From Pelolinea submarina (GTDB lineage: Bacteria > Chloroflexota > Anaerolineae > Anaerolineales > Anaerolineaceae), in assembly GCF_003966975.1 (NCBI RefSeq), contig NZ_AP018437.1, positions 248,001 to 312,000 on the forward strand: a stretch of 64,000 bases of DNA. The letters run 5' to 3'. Below the pieces are notes generated by a model that worked only from the letters and a program-made list of their open reading frames with translations, made no database searches and was not told the origin of the DNA. Every line of letters starts with the position of its first letter. The stretch's first letter is position 1. Both the position numbers and the translations under genes were made by a program. Positions 23,840-31,706 of this stretch are shown one piece after another.

Positions 23840-24856
23840 TTGAAAGAAACCTATACCATCGCAATCCCCATGGCCGGATTGGGCACCCGCATGCGACCGC
23901 AAACCTGGAGCAAACCCAAACCGCTCATCCATCTGGCCGGACGCACCGTGCTCGATTACGTGCTGGACCAGTTCAGCTCGCTGCCGCGTTTTTCGGACGC
24001 GCAATTCGTGCTGATCCTGGGACCCAACCAGGAAGAACAGGTGGATGAATACATCCGCACGCACCACGCTGAAAAGAAGATCAGCTACGTGATCCAGGAA
24101 GAAATGCGCGGGCAATCCGACGCGCTCTACCTGGCGCGCGAATATCTACAGGGACCGATGTTGATGGCTTTCTCAGACACCCTGATCGAAACCGATCTGG
24201 CTTTTCTGGATCATGAAGAATTGGACGGGGTAGCCTGGGTGAAAGCCGTGCCCGACCCGCGCCGCTTTGGCGTGGCCGAGGTCGGCAAAGACGGGCAGAC
24301 CATCACGCGCCTGATCGAAAAACCCAAAGAAATCAGCAACAACCTGGCCGTGGTCGGGTTCTACTACTTCCGCGACGGCTCCGCCCTGATGGACGCGATC
24401 GCCGAACAAATTGAAAAAGACGTCTCTTTAAATGGAGAGTATTTTCTGGTGGACGCTATCAACCTTTTGATAGGCAAGGGCGCGCACATGCGCGTGCAGC
24501 CGGTGGACGTATGGCTGGACGCCGGTAAGCCGGAAGCGCTGCTGGAAACCAACCGCTACCTGCTGGAGCACAATCATAACAATGACGATGTGTCTGAAAA
24601 GCGCGAAGGCATTCTGGTGCGCCCGCCGGTTTATATCCATCCGGATGCGCAGCTGCAAGACAGCGTGATCGGCCCATATGTGTCCATCGGCAAGGAAGCC
24701 ACCATTCAGCATTCCGTTCTGCGCAACAGCATCGTGGAACAGGGCGCGCACATTTCCAACATGGTGCTGGAAGATTCCCTGATCGGCCGCAACGCAGGCA
24801 TCAAAGGCCGCCCCGAAATTATGAATATCGGAGATAATTCTTGGATCGAGATTTAA
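23840..24856 (+). CDS. Sugar-phosphate nucleotidyltransferase
   Basis: 338 aa. The N-terminal nucleotidyltransferase motif is M-A-G-L-G-T-R-M-R-P (11-20), followed by K-P-K-P-L-I. A C-terminal segment (about 255-338) has hexapeptide-repeat character (D-S-V-I-G, H-S-V-L-R-N-S, D-S-L-I-G-R-N). The enzyme joins a sugar-1-phosphate to a nucleotide (glucose- or mannose-1-phosphate type). A TTG start at 23840 is chosen because AAGGAGGG lies four bases upstream; the in-frame frame extends to 23792 without a good site. The small downstream gene overlaps its end by 16 bases. Confidence 0.85.
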   Translation: MKETYTIAIPMAGLGTRMRPQTWSKPKPLIHLAGRTVLDYVLDQFSSLPRFSDAQFVLILGPNQEEQVDEYIRTHHAEKKISYVIQEEMRGQSDALYLAREYLQGPMLMAFSDTLIETDLAFLDHEELDGVAWVKAVPDPRRFGVAEVGKDGQTITRLIEKPKEISNNLAVVGFYYFRDGSALMDAIAEQIEKDVSLNGEYFLVDAINLLIGKGAHMRVQPVDVWLDAGKPEALLETNRYLLEHNHNNDDVSEKREGILVRPPVYIHPDAQLQDSVIGPYVSIGKEATIQHSVLRNSIVEQGAHISNMVLEDSLIGRNAGIKGRPEIMNIGDNSWIEI

Positions 24857-25077
24857 CGCCGGAAGTAATCGCGCACGCAGGCTATTCGGCCTGCGACCGT
24901 CCCGAAGCGGTGGTATGGGAAGGCAGCCGCCAGCCCATCAACCGCATTCTCAGGGAATGGCGCGAACCAGGCGGCAAGCATTACCTGGTGGAAACCAGTC
25001 AAGGACTGCAATTCAATCTGACATTAGCAGAACCCAGCCAACGCTGGCTGATGAGCCAGGTCAGGATCAGAAAATAA
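24841..25077 (+). CDS. Small protein, resembles DUF6504
   Basis: 78 aa. It starts at TTG 24841, with GGAG seven bases upstream, inside the end of the nucleotidyltransferase gene, so translation is coupled. The pattern V-W-E-G-x-x-x-P-I...W-R-E-P-G-G-K-H-Y-L-V-E-T...F-N-L...W-L-M-S-x-V recalls the short DUF6504 fold, but this is from memory and not certain. No catalytic motif is visible. The aminotransferase follows after 18 bases. Confidence 0.65.
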   Translation: MDRDLTPEVIAHAGYSACDRPEAVVWEGSRQPINRILREWREPGGKHYLVETSQGLQFNLTLAEPSQRWLMSQVRIRK

Positions 25078-25095
25078 AAACCTAAGGATGACAAT

Positions 25096-26256
25096 ATGGC
25101 AAAATCTTACCTTTCCGACCGCGTCGCGCAACTGAAACCTTCCGGGATCCGCAAATTCTTCGATATTGCCGCTTCCATGAAGGAAGTGATCTCATTGGGC
25201 ATCGGCGAACCCGATTTCACTTCGCCTGCGCCGATCGTACAGGCTGGTATTCAATCGTTGAATGACAGCGAAACCCATTACACTGCCAATCGCGGTATCC
25301 TGCCGCTGCGCACGGCGATTAGCGAACATCTGGAAAAGATGTACGACGTCAGCTATGACCCGCAGGACGAAGTGGTCGCCACGGTGGGCGGTTCGGAAGC
25401 GCTGCTGCTGGCGATTTCCGCTTTGTTGAACCCGGGCGACGAAGTGCTGGTTCCCACGCCCTGTTTCGTTTCTTATCAGGGCATCATTTTGCTGGCCGGC
25501 GGCGTTTCGGTGGAAGTACCCAGCCGCATGGAAAACAACTTTGTGCCCGATCCCAAGGAGCTGGAAGCGGCCATCACACCCAGGACCAAAGCTATTCTGA
25601 TCAACTTCCCATCCAACCCGACCGGTGCCATCGCGGAACGCGAAACACTGCTGGAGATTGCCAAGATAGCCGAGAAACACGACCTGATCGTCATTTCGGA
25701 TGAAATCTACGACCGCCTGGTTTACGGCGGACAGCACGTGTGCTTTCCCGCGCTGCCGGGTATGCGCGAACGCACCATCCTGATCGGCGGTTTCTCCAAG
25801 GACTACGCCATGACCGGTTGGCGCATCGGTTACGCATGCGCCCCGCGCGAGATTATGGACGGCATGGCGCGTATCCACCAGTACGTCATCATGACCGCCC
25901 CGACCATGGCGCAATTTGCCGCGCTGGAAGGACTGAAATCCTGTGAAAGTTACGTACTGGACATGGTGAAAGAATACGACCGGCGGCGCAAGCTGGTGGT
26001 GGAAGGTTTCAACTATATCGGCCTGCCCACCTTCGAGCCGCGCGGCGCTTTTTACGCTTTCCCCCAGGTGAGTGTGACCGGCATGAACGACGAAGAGTTC
26101 GCCAACCGCCTGTTGACAGAGAAAGAGGTAGCCGTGGTGCCCGGTTCTGCCTTCGGCCCCGGCGGCGAAGGTTTTGTGCGCTGCTCCTACGCGACTGCCT
26201 ACGACCAATTGGAGGAAGCTCTGGATCGCATCCACCAGTTCGTCAAATCTATTTAG
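25096..26256 (+). CDS. Class I/II PLP-dependent aminotransferase
   Basis: 386 aa, full length. PLP lysine is K235 in G-G-F-S-K-D-Y-A-M-T-G-W-R-I-G-Y. Other fold-type I marks are N-F-P-S-N-P-T-G near 172, S-D-E-I-Y-D near 204, and the substrate-carboxylate arginine in F-V-R-C-S-Y near 359. It probably transfers amino groups from aspartate, alanine or an aromatic acid. TAAGGATGACAAT before the ATG holds AAGGA as ribosome binding site. It ends a three-gene unit that begins with the nucleotidyltransferase. Confidence 0.9.
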   Translation: MAKSYLSDRVAQLKPSGIRKFFDIAASMKEVISLGIGEPDFTSPAPIVQAGIQSLNDSETHYTANRGILPLRTAISEHLEKMYDVSYDPQDEVVATVGGSEALLLAISALLNPGDEVLVPTPCFVSYQGIILLAGGVSVEVPSRMENNFVPDPKELEAAITPRTKAILINFPSNPTGAIAERETLLEIAKIAEKHDLIVISDEIYDRLVYGGQHVCFPALPGMRERTILIGGFSKDYAMTGWRIGYACAPREIMDGMARIHQYVIMTAPTMAQFAALEGLKSCESYVLDMVKEYDRRRKLVVEGFNYIGLPTFEPRGAFYAFPQVSVTGMNDEEFANRLLTEKEVAVVPGSAFGPGGEGFVRCSYATAYDQLEEALDRIHQFVKSI

Positions 26257-26265
26257 TTCAATTAG

Positions 26266-26361
26266 CCACAGATGAACACAGGTCTTATCTCGATAGGATC
26301 TGTGTTCTCATATATCTTATTGGGGAACCACAGATAAACACAGATTCACACAGATATTTTC
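26266..26361 (+). repeat. CCACAGATAAACACAG-type dispersed repeat, two copies left of the GxxExxY gene
   Basis: CCACAGATGAACACAGG at 26266-26282 and ACCACAGATAAACACAGATT at 26328-26347, the latter followed by CACACAGAT. Between them GAACACAG and CTGTGTTC (26274-26307) can pair. The same family occurs inverted right of the gene and again near 34.06 and 55.08-55.33 kb. Confidence 0.8.
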
Positions 26362-26365
26362 TTCG

Positions 26366-26755
26366 ATGACAGATGGACCGCTTGTAGAATTAGAAAAGTT
26401 AAACCGAATAACAGAGAAAATCATCGGATGTGCGTACACAGTTAGCAATACTTTAGGCATTGGTTTTCTCGAAAAAGTATATGAAAATGCTCTTGCGGTC
26501 GAGTTAAGAAAAAACGATCTCAAATTTATCCAGCAGGCACCCATCGAAGTAACTTATAAAGGTTTTATTGTCGGGGATTACGTTGCAGATCTTTTAGTGG
26601 AAGATGCAGTTCTGGTAGAATTGAAAGCTGTAAAAACACTGGATGAAAATCATCTGGCCCAATGCATAAATTATTTAAAATCGAGCAATTATGGCGTATG
26701 CTTATTAATTAATTTTGGTACCAAGCGCATACAAATTAAAAGAATCATTAATTAA
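26366..26755 (+). CDS. GxxExxY protein (PDDEXK_3-like)
   Basis: 129 aa. The naming motif is G-F-L-E-K-V-Y (residues 33-39), preceded by I-I-G-C-A-Y-T-V and followed by D-Y-V-A-D-L-L-V...L-V-E-L-K, a D...E-x-K core like that of PD-(D/E)XK nucleases. The family is widespread in environmental genomes, its function is not established, and nuclease activity is a fold-based inference. The gene is richer in A+T than its neighbours and sits exactly between inverted copies of a dispersed repeat, which suggests lateral arrival. It has no clear ribosome binding site. Confidence 0.88.
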   Translation: MTDGPLVELEKLNRITEKIIGCAYTVSNTLGIGFLEKVYENALAVELRKNDLKFIQQAPIEVTYKGFIVGDYVADLLVEDAVLVELKAVKTLDENHLAQCINYLKSSNYGVCLLINFGTKRIQIKRIIN

Positions 26756-26757
26756 AT

Positions 26758-26790
26758 CATCCGTGTTTATCTGCGTTCATCTGTGGTTAG
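26758..26790 (-). repeat. Inverted copy of the CCACAGAT repeat, right of the GxxExxY gene
   Basis: On plus it reads CCGTGTTTATCTGCGTTCAT followed by CTGTGG; the reverse complement matches the left copies (CCACAGAT-AACxCAGATAAACAC). Only three bases separate it from the GxxExxY stop and a few from gatB. Confidence 0.8.
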
Positions 26791-26796
26791 AAAATT

Positions 26797-28245
26797 ATGA
26801 ATTATATTGCTGACATTGGATTAGAAGTACATGTGGAGCTGGCAACCAACTCCAAGATGTTCTGTTCGTGCGCCGTGGTGGATCCCACCGCGACCGCGCC
26901 CAACACCTCGGTCTGCCCGGTGTGCTGCGGCATGCCCGGCGTGCTGCCGGTGATCAACCGCAACGCGGTCGAGCTGGCCATCAAAGCCGGCCTGGCGCTC
27001 AACTGCACTATCGCCGAAACCAGCATCTTCGCGCGCAAGAACTATTTCTACCCCGACCTGCCCAAGGGCTATCAAATTTCACAATATGAATATCCACTGG
27101 CGTATAAGGGGTATATGCTTATCCGCACCTCCGCAGGCGAGCGGAAAATCCGCGTAACCCGCGCCCACCTGGAAGAGGATACCGGCAAATTAACCCATGT
27201 GAATGAGAACGGCGAAACCTATTCGCTGGTCGATCTCAACCGCGCGGGTGTGCCCCTATTGGAAATTGTAAGCGAGCCGGATCTGCACACCGTGGAAGAA
27301 GTAAAAGCCTACAGCCACGAGCTGCGTTTGCTGCTGCGCTGGCTGGGCGTGAGCAGCGGCGACATGGAGAAGGGCAGCATGCGTTTCGAAGCCAACCTGT
27401 CCATGCGCCCGGAAGGTTGCGAAGAATTGGGCACGCGCGTGGAAGTCAAAAATCTGAACAGTTTCCGCGCCATGGAGCAAGCCATCCTGTACCAAATGGA
27501 CGTCCAACGCGAAACACTCTCCAGCGGCGGGAAAGTTAAGCAGCAAACCCTGGGCTGGAATGAAACCACCGGCAAGACCGTCATCCAGCGCAGCAAGGAA
27601 GACGCCAACGATTACCGCTACTTCCCTGAACCCGATTTGCCGCCCCTGGTGGTGGACGCGGCCTGGCTGGACAGCATCAAGAAAAACATGCCGGAACTGC
27701 CGGACATCAAACGCGCGCGCTACGCGCAGGAGCTGGGTCTCCTCCAGGAAGATATCGACCGGTTGGTTGACGATAAGAATACCTGCCAGTTCTATGAAGA
27801 TTGCCTGGCCGCAGCACCCCGGCTCTCCCCCAAGAATATCGTCAACTGGATGCTGACCGACTTGTTTGCCTGGCTCAACCTGAACGGTGTCGCGCTGGAA
27901 AGCGTGGATCCCAAATCCTTCGTGCAGCTGGTGGAATTAGTCGACCAGGGCACCATCAACCAAAGTACCGGCAAAGAAGTACTGGCTGAGATGCTTGCGA
28001 GCGGCAAGTCCGCCGAGGAAATCATCGACGCCAAAGGGCTGCACCAAATATCCGACAGCAATTTGATCACCGACCTGGTGCAGGGCGTCTTGCAAGCCAA
28101 TCCCAACGAGGTGCAGGCGTATCTTTCCGGCAAGGAAACGCTGGCCAACTGGATGTTCGGGCAGGTCATGCGCGAAGCCAAGGGCAAAGCCAACCCGCAG
28201 GTGGTCAAAGCGGAATTGCAGCGCCAATTGGATGCTTTAAAATAA
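26797..28245 (+). CDS. gatB: Aspartyl/glutamyl-tRNA amidotransferase subunit B
   Basis: 482 aa, full length. The N-terminus I-G-L-E-V-H-V-E-L matches GatB, followed by the cradle-domain zinc-region cysteines ([14 protein letters not shown]) and [17 protein letters not shown]. The C-terminal YqeY-like tail (from about 400) binds tRNA. With GatA and GatC it converts misacylated Glu-tRNA-Gln or Asp-tRNA-Asn to the correct amide. gatA and gatC are not in the window. A terminator follows. Confidence 0.97.
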   Translation: MNYIADIGLEVHVELATNSKMFCSCAVVDPTATAPNTSVCPVCCGMPGVLPVINRNAVELAIKAGLALNCTIAETSIFARKNYFYPDLPKGYQISQYEYPLAYKGYMLIRTSAGERKIRVTRAHLEEDTGKLTHVNENGETYSLVDLNRAGVPLLEIVSEPDLHTVEEVKAYSHELRLLLRWLGVSSGDMEKGSMRFEANLSMRPEGCEELGTRVEVKNLNSFRAMEQAILYQMDVQRETLSSGGKVKQQTLGWNETTGKTVIQRSKEDANDYRYFPEPDLPPLVVDAAWLDSIKKNMPELPDIKRARYAQELGLLQEDIDRLVDDKNTCQFYEDCLAAAPRLSPKNIVNWMLTDLFAWLNLNGVALESVDPKSFVQLVELVDQGTINQSTGKEVLAEMLASGKSAEEIIDAKGLHQISDSNLITDLVQGVLQANPNEVQAYLSGKETLANWMFGQVMREAKGKANPQVVKAELQRQLDALK

Positions 28246-28267
28246 GCAGCACTTTCCTACCTAAAGC

Positions 28268-28306
28268 TAAACATCCGGATACCATTTTCCGGATGTTTTA
28301 TTTTAC
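28268..28306 (+). terminator. Rho-independent terminator of gatB
   Basis: AACATCCGG (28270-28278) and CCGGATGTT (28289-28297) pair, followed by TTATTTT. Confidence 0.85.
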
Positions 28307-28340
28307 ATTTATTGCTTTGCGCCACTATTTATCATTATTA

Positions 28341-28370
28341 TTGAAATAATACCATTATTTGTGATATATT
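28341..28370 (+). promoter_or_regulatory. Promoter of the glutamate dehydrogenase gene
   Basis: TTGAAA (28341-28346) and TATATT (28365-28370) are 18 bases apart in an AT-rich gap. A leader hairpin with arms CATTCATC and GATGAATG (28397-28420) lies downstream in the 5' UTR. Confidence 0.6.
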
Positions 28371-28516
28371 ACTGCCATTATTTCGATTGTAGAGGACATT
28401 CATCATCTTGACGATGAATGAAGAAATCTTAAACTATAGTCAGAAACAACAAATTTATACAAAGAAGCGGAAAAAATAATGATAACGAGTTTATGCAAAT
28501 TCGAGGAGAATTTAAG

Positions 28517-29803
28517 ATGAACGCTACGACCAATGCCTTTCAAATGGCGCAGCAACAATTCGACCAGGTTGCCAATCAACTGAACCTGGATCAGCAAGTA
28601 CGTGAATATTTGCGCTGGCCGCTGCGAGAATTTCATTTTCGTATTCCCGTGCGCATGGATAACGGTTTGATCCGCGTGTTCAACGGATTCCGCGTGCAGC
28701 ACAACGACGCCATCGGCCCTTGCAAGGGCGGCATCCGTTTCCACCCTTCCGAGACTGTCGACACCGTACGCGCCCTGGCCACCTGGATGACCTGGAAGTG
28801 CGCGGTTGCCAACATCCCGCTGGGCGGCGGCAAGGGCGGCGTGATCGTCGACCCGGCCACACTGACCAATAGCGAGAAAGAGCGCCTGTGCCGCGGCTAC
28901 ATCCAGCAGGTATGGCGTGAGATCGGACCGCGCCAGGACGTACCCGCTCCGGACGTGGGCACCACCCCGCAAATGATGGGCTGGATGATGGATGAGTATT
29001 CCAAGCTGGCGGGCGAATATACCCCCGGCGTAATCACCGGCAAACCGGTGGGCGGCGGCGGTTCGCTGGGCCGCACGGAAGCCACCGGTTACGGCGTGAT
29101 CTACAACCTGCGCGAGGCTATGCAGCGCCTCAAGATCGACCCCTCCAAGTGCAGCGCGGCCATCCAGGGCTTCGGCAACGTGGCCCAATACGCCGCCATC
29201 GGTTTCACCGAGCTGCTGAAGGGCAAGGTCATGGCCGTCTCCTATTGGGACCGCGACGACCGCACCGGCTATACGGTCAGCAATGCCAAGGGCATCGACC
29301 CGCACTTCCTGATGAGCATTACCGACCAATACGGTTCAATCAACAAAGACAAAGCCAAAGCGGAAGGGTACCAGATTGAAGACGCCAACGCCTGGATTAC
29401 CAAGGACGTGGACGTGCTCATCCCGGCCGCCATCGAAGGGCAAATCAATGCCGAAACAGTCGAGTTGATTTCCGATAAAGTACGCATTATTGCGGAAGGC
29501 GCCAACGGCCCCACTACGCTGGAAGCCGACGAGCAGGTCAAGAAGCGCGGCGTGTTCATGGTGCCGGATTTCCTGTGCAACGCCGGCGGCGTGACCGTCT
29601 CTTATTTTGAGAGCGTTCAAAACGACATGAATTACTACTGGACCAACAAAGAAGTGCTGGACCGGTTGGACGACAAGATCACCACCGCTTTCCACAGCGT
29701 GTATGAGGTCTACGAAAAAGAGCACGTTTATATGCGCGACGCGGCTTATATGGTGGCCATCAACCGGGTGGTCAAGGCCATGCAGCTGCGCGGCTGGATC
29801 TAA
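28517..29803 (+). CDS. gdhA: Glu/Leu/Phe/Val dehydrogenase (glutamate dehydrogenase)
   Basis: 428 aa. The N-terminal dimerisation domain has G-P-C-K-G-G-I-R-F-H-P and the substrate/catalytic lysine in G-G-G-K-G-G (near residue 107). The Rossmann domain has A-I-Q-G-F-G-N-V-A-Q near 220. It interconverts glutamate with 2-oxoglutarate and ammonia using NAD(P)+. ATG 28517 is chosen because GAGGAGA lies eight bases before it; the in-frame ATG at 28493 has no such site. The gene is monocistronic with its own promoter and terminator. Confidence 0.94.
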   Translation: MNATTNAFQMAQQQFDQVANQLNLDQQVREYLRWPLREFHFRIPVRMDNGLIRVFNGFRVQHNDAIGPCKGGIRFHPSETVDTVRALATWMTWKCAVANIPLGGGKGGVIVDPATLTNSEKERLCRGYIQQVWREIGPRQDVPAPDVGTTPQMMGWMMDEYSKLAGEYTPGVITGKPVGGGGSLGRTEATGYGVIYNLREAMQRLKIDPSKCSAAIQGFGNVAQYAAIGFTELLKGKVMAVSYWDRDDRTGYTVSNAKGIDPHFLMSITDQYGSINKDKAKAEGYQIEDANAWITKDVDVLIPAAIEGQINAETVELISDKVRIIAEGANGPTTLEADEQVKKRGVFMVPDFLCNAGGVTVSYFESVQNDMNYYWTNKEVLDRLDDKITTAFHSVYEVYEKEHVYMRDAAYMVAINRVVKAMQLRGWI

Positions 29804-29870
29804 AAATTATTTTCTTCATGTCCATCCGGTTTATGGGTGGTTGCCAGAAGGTTAGAAATACGAAATACAG

Positions 29871-29898
29871 GCCAGCGTCCCGAGACGCTGGCTTTTAG
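29871..29898 (+). terminator. Rho-independent terminator of gdhA
   Basis: GCCAGCGTC and GACGCTGGC form a 9-bp stem with a short loop, followed by TTTTAGTT. Confidence 0.8.
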
Positions 29899-29944
29899 TT
29901 AATCTACCTTGCCCCTCCCACTTATCCCTGAATTATCTCTCCAT

Positions 29945-30130
29945 CCATGTCATCGCGAGAAGCTTCTGTTTCTTAGGAAGCGATGTTCGCGAAGCATTCC
30001 CTCCGGGGAAGGTGATCTCAGTTCTCTGTCTATATCTTCGCAATTATTCCGCATTATTCTCTTCTGAGTCTTCCCTTTTTCCGGCTGCTGAGATTGCTTC
30101 GATTTACTGACGTAAATCTCGCAATGACAT
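29945..30130. repeat. Dispersed 'CTGAGATTGCTTCG ... CTCGCAATGACA' repeat region
   Basis: CTGAGATTGCTTCG at 30088-30101 and CTCGCAATGACA near 30118-30129 flank a short variable part. The same arrangement occurs at 55713-55753 and inverted at 55391-55445. GTCATCGCGAGAAGC at 29949 is a decayed inverted partner. No gene is visible in 29804-30240. Confidence 0.65.
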
Positions 30131-30244
30131 TAATTTGGGCATTTTGTAATGGCATGGTGATACTTACTACCTTCTACCCGTATAGCAGGTGGTTTACTGT
30201 CTCCCTTGCTTCGCTCACTCAACTGACTTAAGTCACAAAAAAAA

Positions 30245-30364
30245 GGAACCTCCGCTTCCCCCAGGGGGATGTTACGCGGTCGATAAACTCAGGGCTGGCA
30301 CTCTGGGAAGAGGTCCAGCCAACTTTTAAATCAGTGGAACTGGGACAACCAGTTCCGCTTTTTT
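30245..30364 (+). ncRNA. Candidate structured RNA ending in a Rho-independent terminator, upstream of dnaN
   Basis: About 120 bases without a coding frame but with ordered structure. GGCTGG (30293-30298) pairs with CCAGCC (30315-30320). Inside it CTCT and AGAG close a GGGA loop (GNRA type), with a 2x2 internal loop between the stems. It ends with GGAACTGG (30336-30343) and CCAGTTCC (30349-30356), then GCTTTTTT. The 5' GGAAC at 30245 could compete for GTTCC in the terminator, as in an attenuator. It is not recognised as 6S, SRP or tmRNA. It could be a small RNA gene or a transcribed repeat. Confidence 0.4.
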
Positions 30365-30405
30365 GTCTTAAAATAAATACAATGGAAAAATATTGGTTCT
30401 CATTG

Positions 30406-30439
30406 TATACTCTTTCTGGAAACCTGGTTAAAGGAGGGT
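30406..30439 (+). promoter_or_regulatory. Putative -10 box and strong ribosome binding site of dnaN
   Basis: TATACT at 30406-30411 is a plausible -10; no good -35 is visible at 17 bases. AAAGGAGGG at 30430-30438 lies eight bases before ATG 30447 and fixes the dnaN start. Confidence 0.5.
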
Positions 30440-30446
30440 CCTGACT

Positions 30447-31574
30447 ATGAAGCTGACAGTATCGCAAGCACAATTAGCCCACGGGCTGGGAGTTGTTTCG
30501 AGGGCGGTATCGCCCAGAAGCACGCTGCCTGTTCTTAACAATATCTTGATCGCCACCGACGACGGCCGCCTGCGCATTTCCGCTACCAATCTGGAATTAG
30601 GTATTACCTGTTGGATCGGGGCGCAAATCGAAGAAGAAGGCAGCATTACCATCCCCGCGCGCATTTTTGCGGACTTGATCAGTACGTTGCCGGGCGACAA
30701 AGTAAGCTTGTCCCTCACCGCCAGAACGCAATCCCTTAACATCCGCAGCGGTACATCCAATTTTGACATCAAGGGTATCGACGCACAGGAATTTCCGCCC
30801 ATGCCGGTGCCGGATCTGTCCACCGGTGTAGAGCTGAACGTATCCGACTTCAAAGACATGATTCGTCAAGTCGGTTTTGCCGCCTCCTCGGATGAAGCCC
30901 GGCCGGTATTACAGGGTGTATTGATGGAGATCAATGACAACCAGATGTCGCTGGCCGCAACCGATGGTTTCCGTATTGCCGTACGCAATGCCGAACTATC
31001 CACCTCCTTAAGCAACCCGGTCAAAGTCATCATCCCGGCACGTTCGCTGGGTGAGCTGGCCCGCATTGCCACCGACGGCAACGAATCTTTCACCATGGTG
31101 GTACCGCAGGACCGCGGGCAGGTAATTTTCCATATGAAAGACGCCGAGCTGGTCACCCAATTAATTGAGGGGAACTTCCCGGATTACCGCGCCATCATCC
31201 CGCGCAGTTTCAAAACACGCACGGTCATTTCCACGGCGGAATTCCTGAAAGCCTGCCGCCAGGCGGAAATCATCGCCCGTGAAAGCAATTACGTCATTCG
31301 CCTGAACATCCAGCCGCAGGAAGGCGGCCCGGGCACGGTGGAATTCAGCACCCAATCCGAAGAGATGGGGTCCGGCGAAGTTGTGGTGGACGCCAACATT
31401 GAAGGCCCGGAATTATTAGTGGCTTTCAACGTGAGCTATCTGAGCGATGTACTGGAAGTGGTTGGCACTCCCAATACAATCCTGGAAACCAACGCCAATA
31501 ACACACCCGGCATGATTTCGCCGATTGGTGATGAAAGCTACAAACACGTCATCATGCCGATGCACCTGGGATAA
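30447..31574 (+). CDS. dnaN: DNA polymerase III beta subunit (sliding clamp)
   Basis: 375 aa, normal length, with the three clamp domains in tandem (about 1-120, 125-250, 255-375). Recognisable features are the N-terminal M-K-L-T-V-S-Q-A-Q-L, A-T-D-G-F-R-I-A near 170, the G-N-F-P-D-Y-R family segment near 244 and the C-terminal H-V-I-M-P-M-H-L. The last is close to the family's final V-M-P-M-R-L with histidine for arginine. It tethers polymerase III to DNA. No dnaA or recF is adjacent, unlike the usual dnaA-dnaN-recF order. parS sites lie 5.5 kb away. Confidence 0.96.
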   Translation: MKLTVSQAQLAHGLGVVSRAVSPRSTLPVLNNILIATDDGRLRISATNLELGITCWIGAQIEEEGSITIPARIFADLISTLPGDKVSLSLTARTQSLNIRSGTSNFDIKGIDAQEFPPMPVPDLSTGVELNVSDFKDMIRQVGFAASSDEARPVLQGVLMEINDNQMSLAATDGFRIAVRNAELSTSLSNPVKVIIPARSLGELARIATDGNESFTMVVPQDRGQVIFHMKDAELVTQLIEGNFPDYRAIIPRSFKTRTVISTAEFLKACRQAEIIARESNYVIRLNIQPQEGGPGTVEFSTQSEEMGSGEVVVDANIEGPELLVAFNVSYLSDVLEVVGTPNTILETNANNTPGMISPIGDESYKHVIMPMHLG

Positions 31575-31706
31575 TACCCGCCATTTATCGCATTAGCTGA
31601 TCAGGTGTATTACAATTTGCATTCATCTTGAAATCTTGAATAAGATTTCGGTGTTTGATGTTCTGCTGTCAAGGCATAATTTTGGAAAGCCAGTTTTAAA
31701 AAAGCA

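Noticed and set aside
30245..30364. 6S RNA, SRP RNA or tmRNA
   Set aside because: None of the conserved core sequences of these RNAs could be found; kept only as an unassigned candidate RNA.
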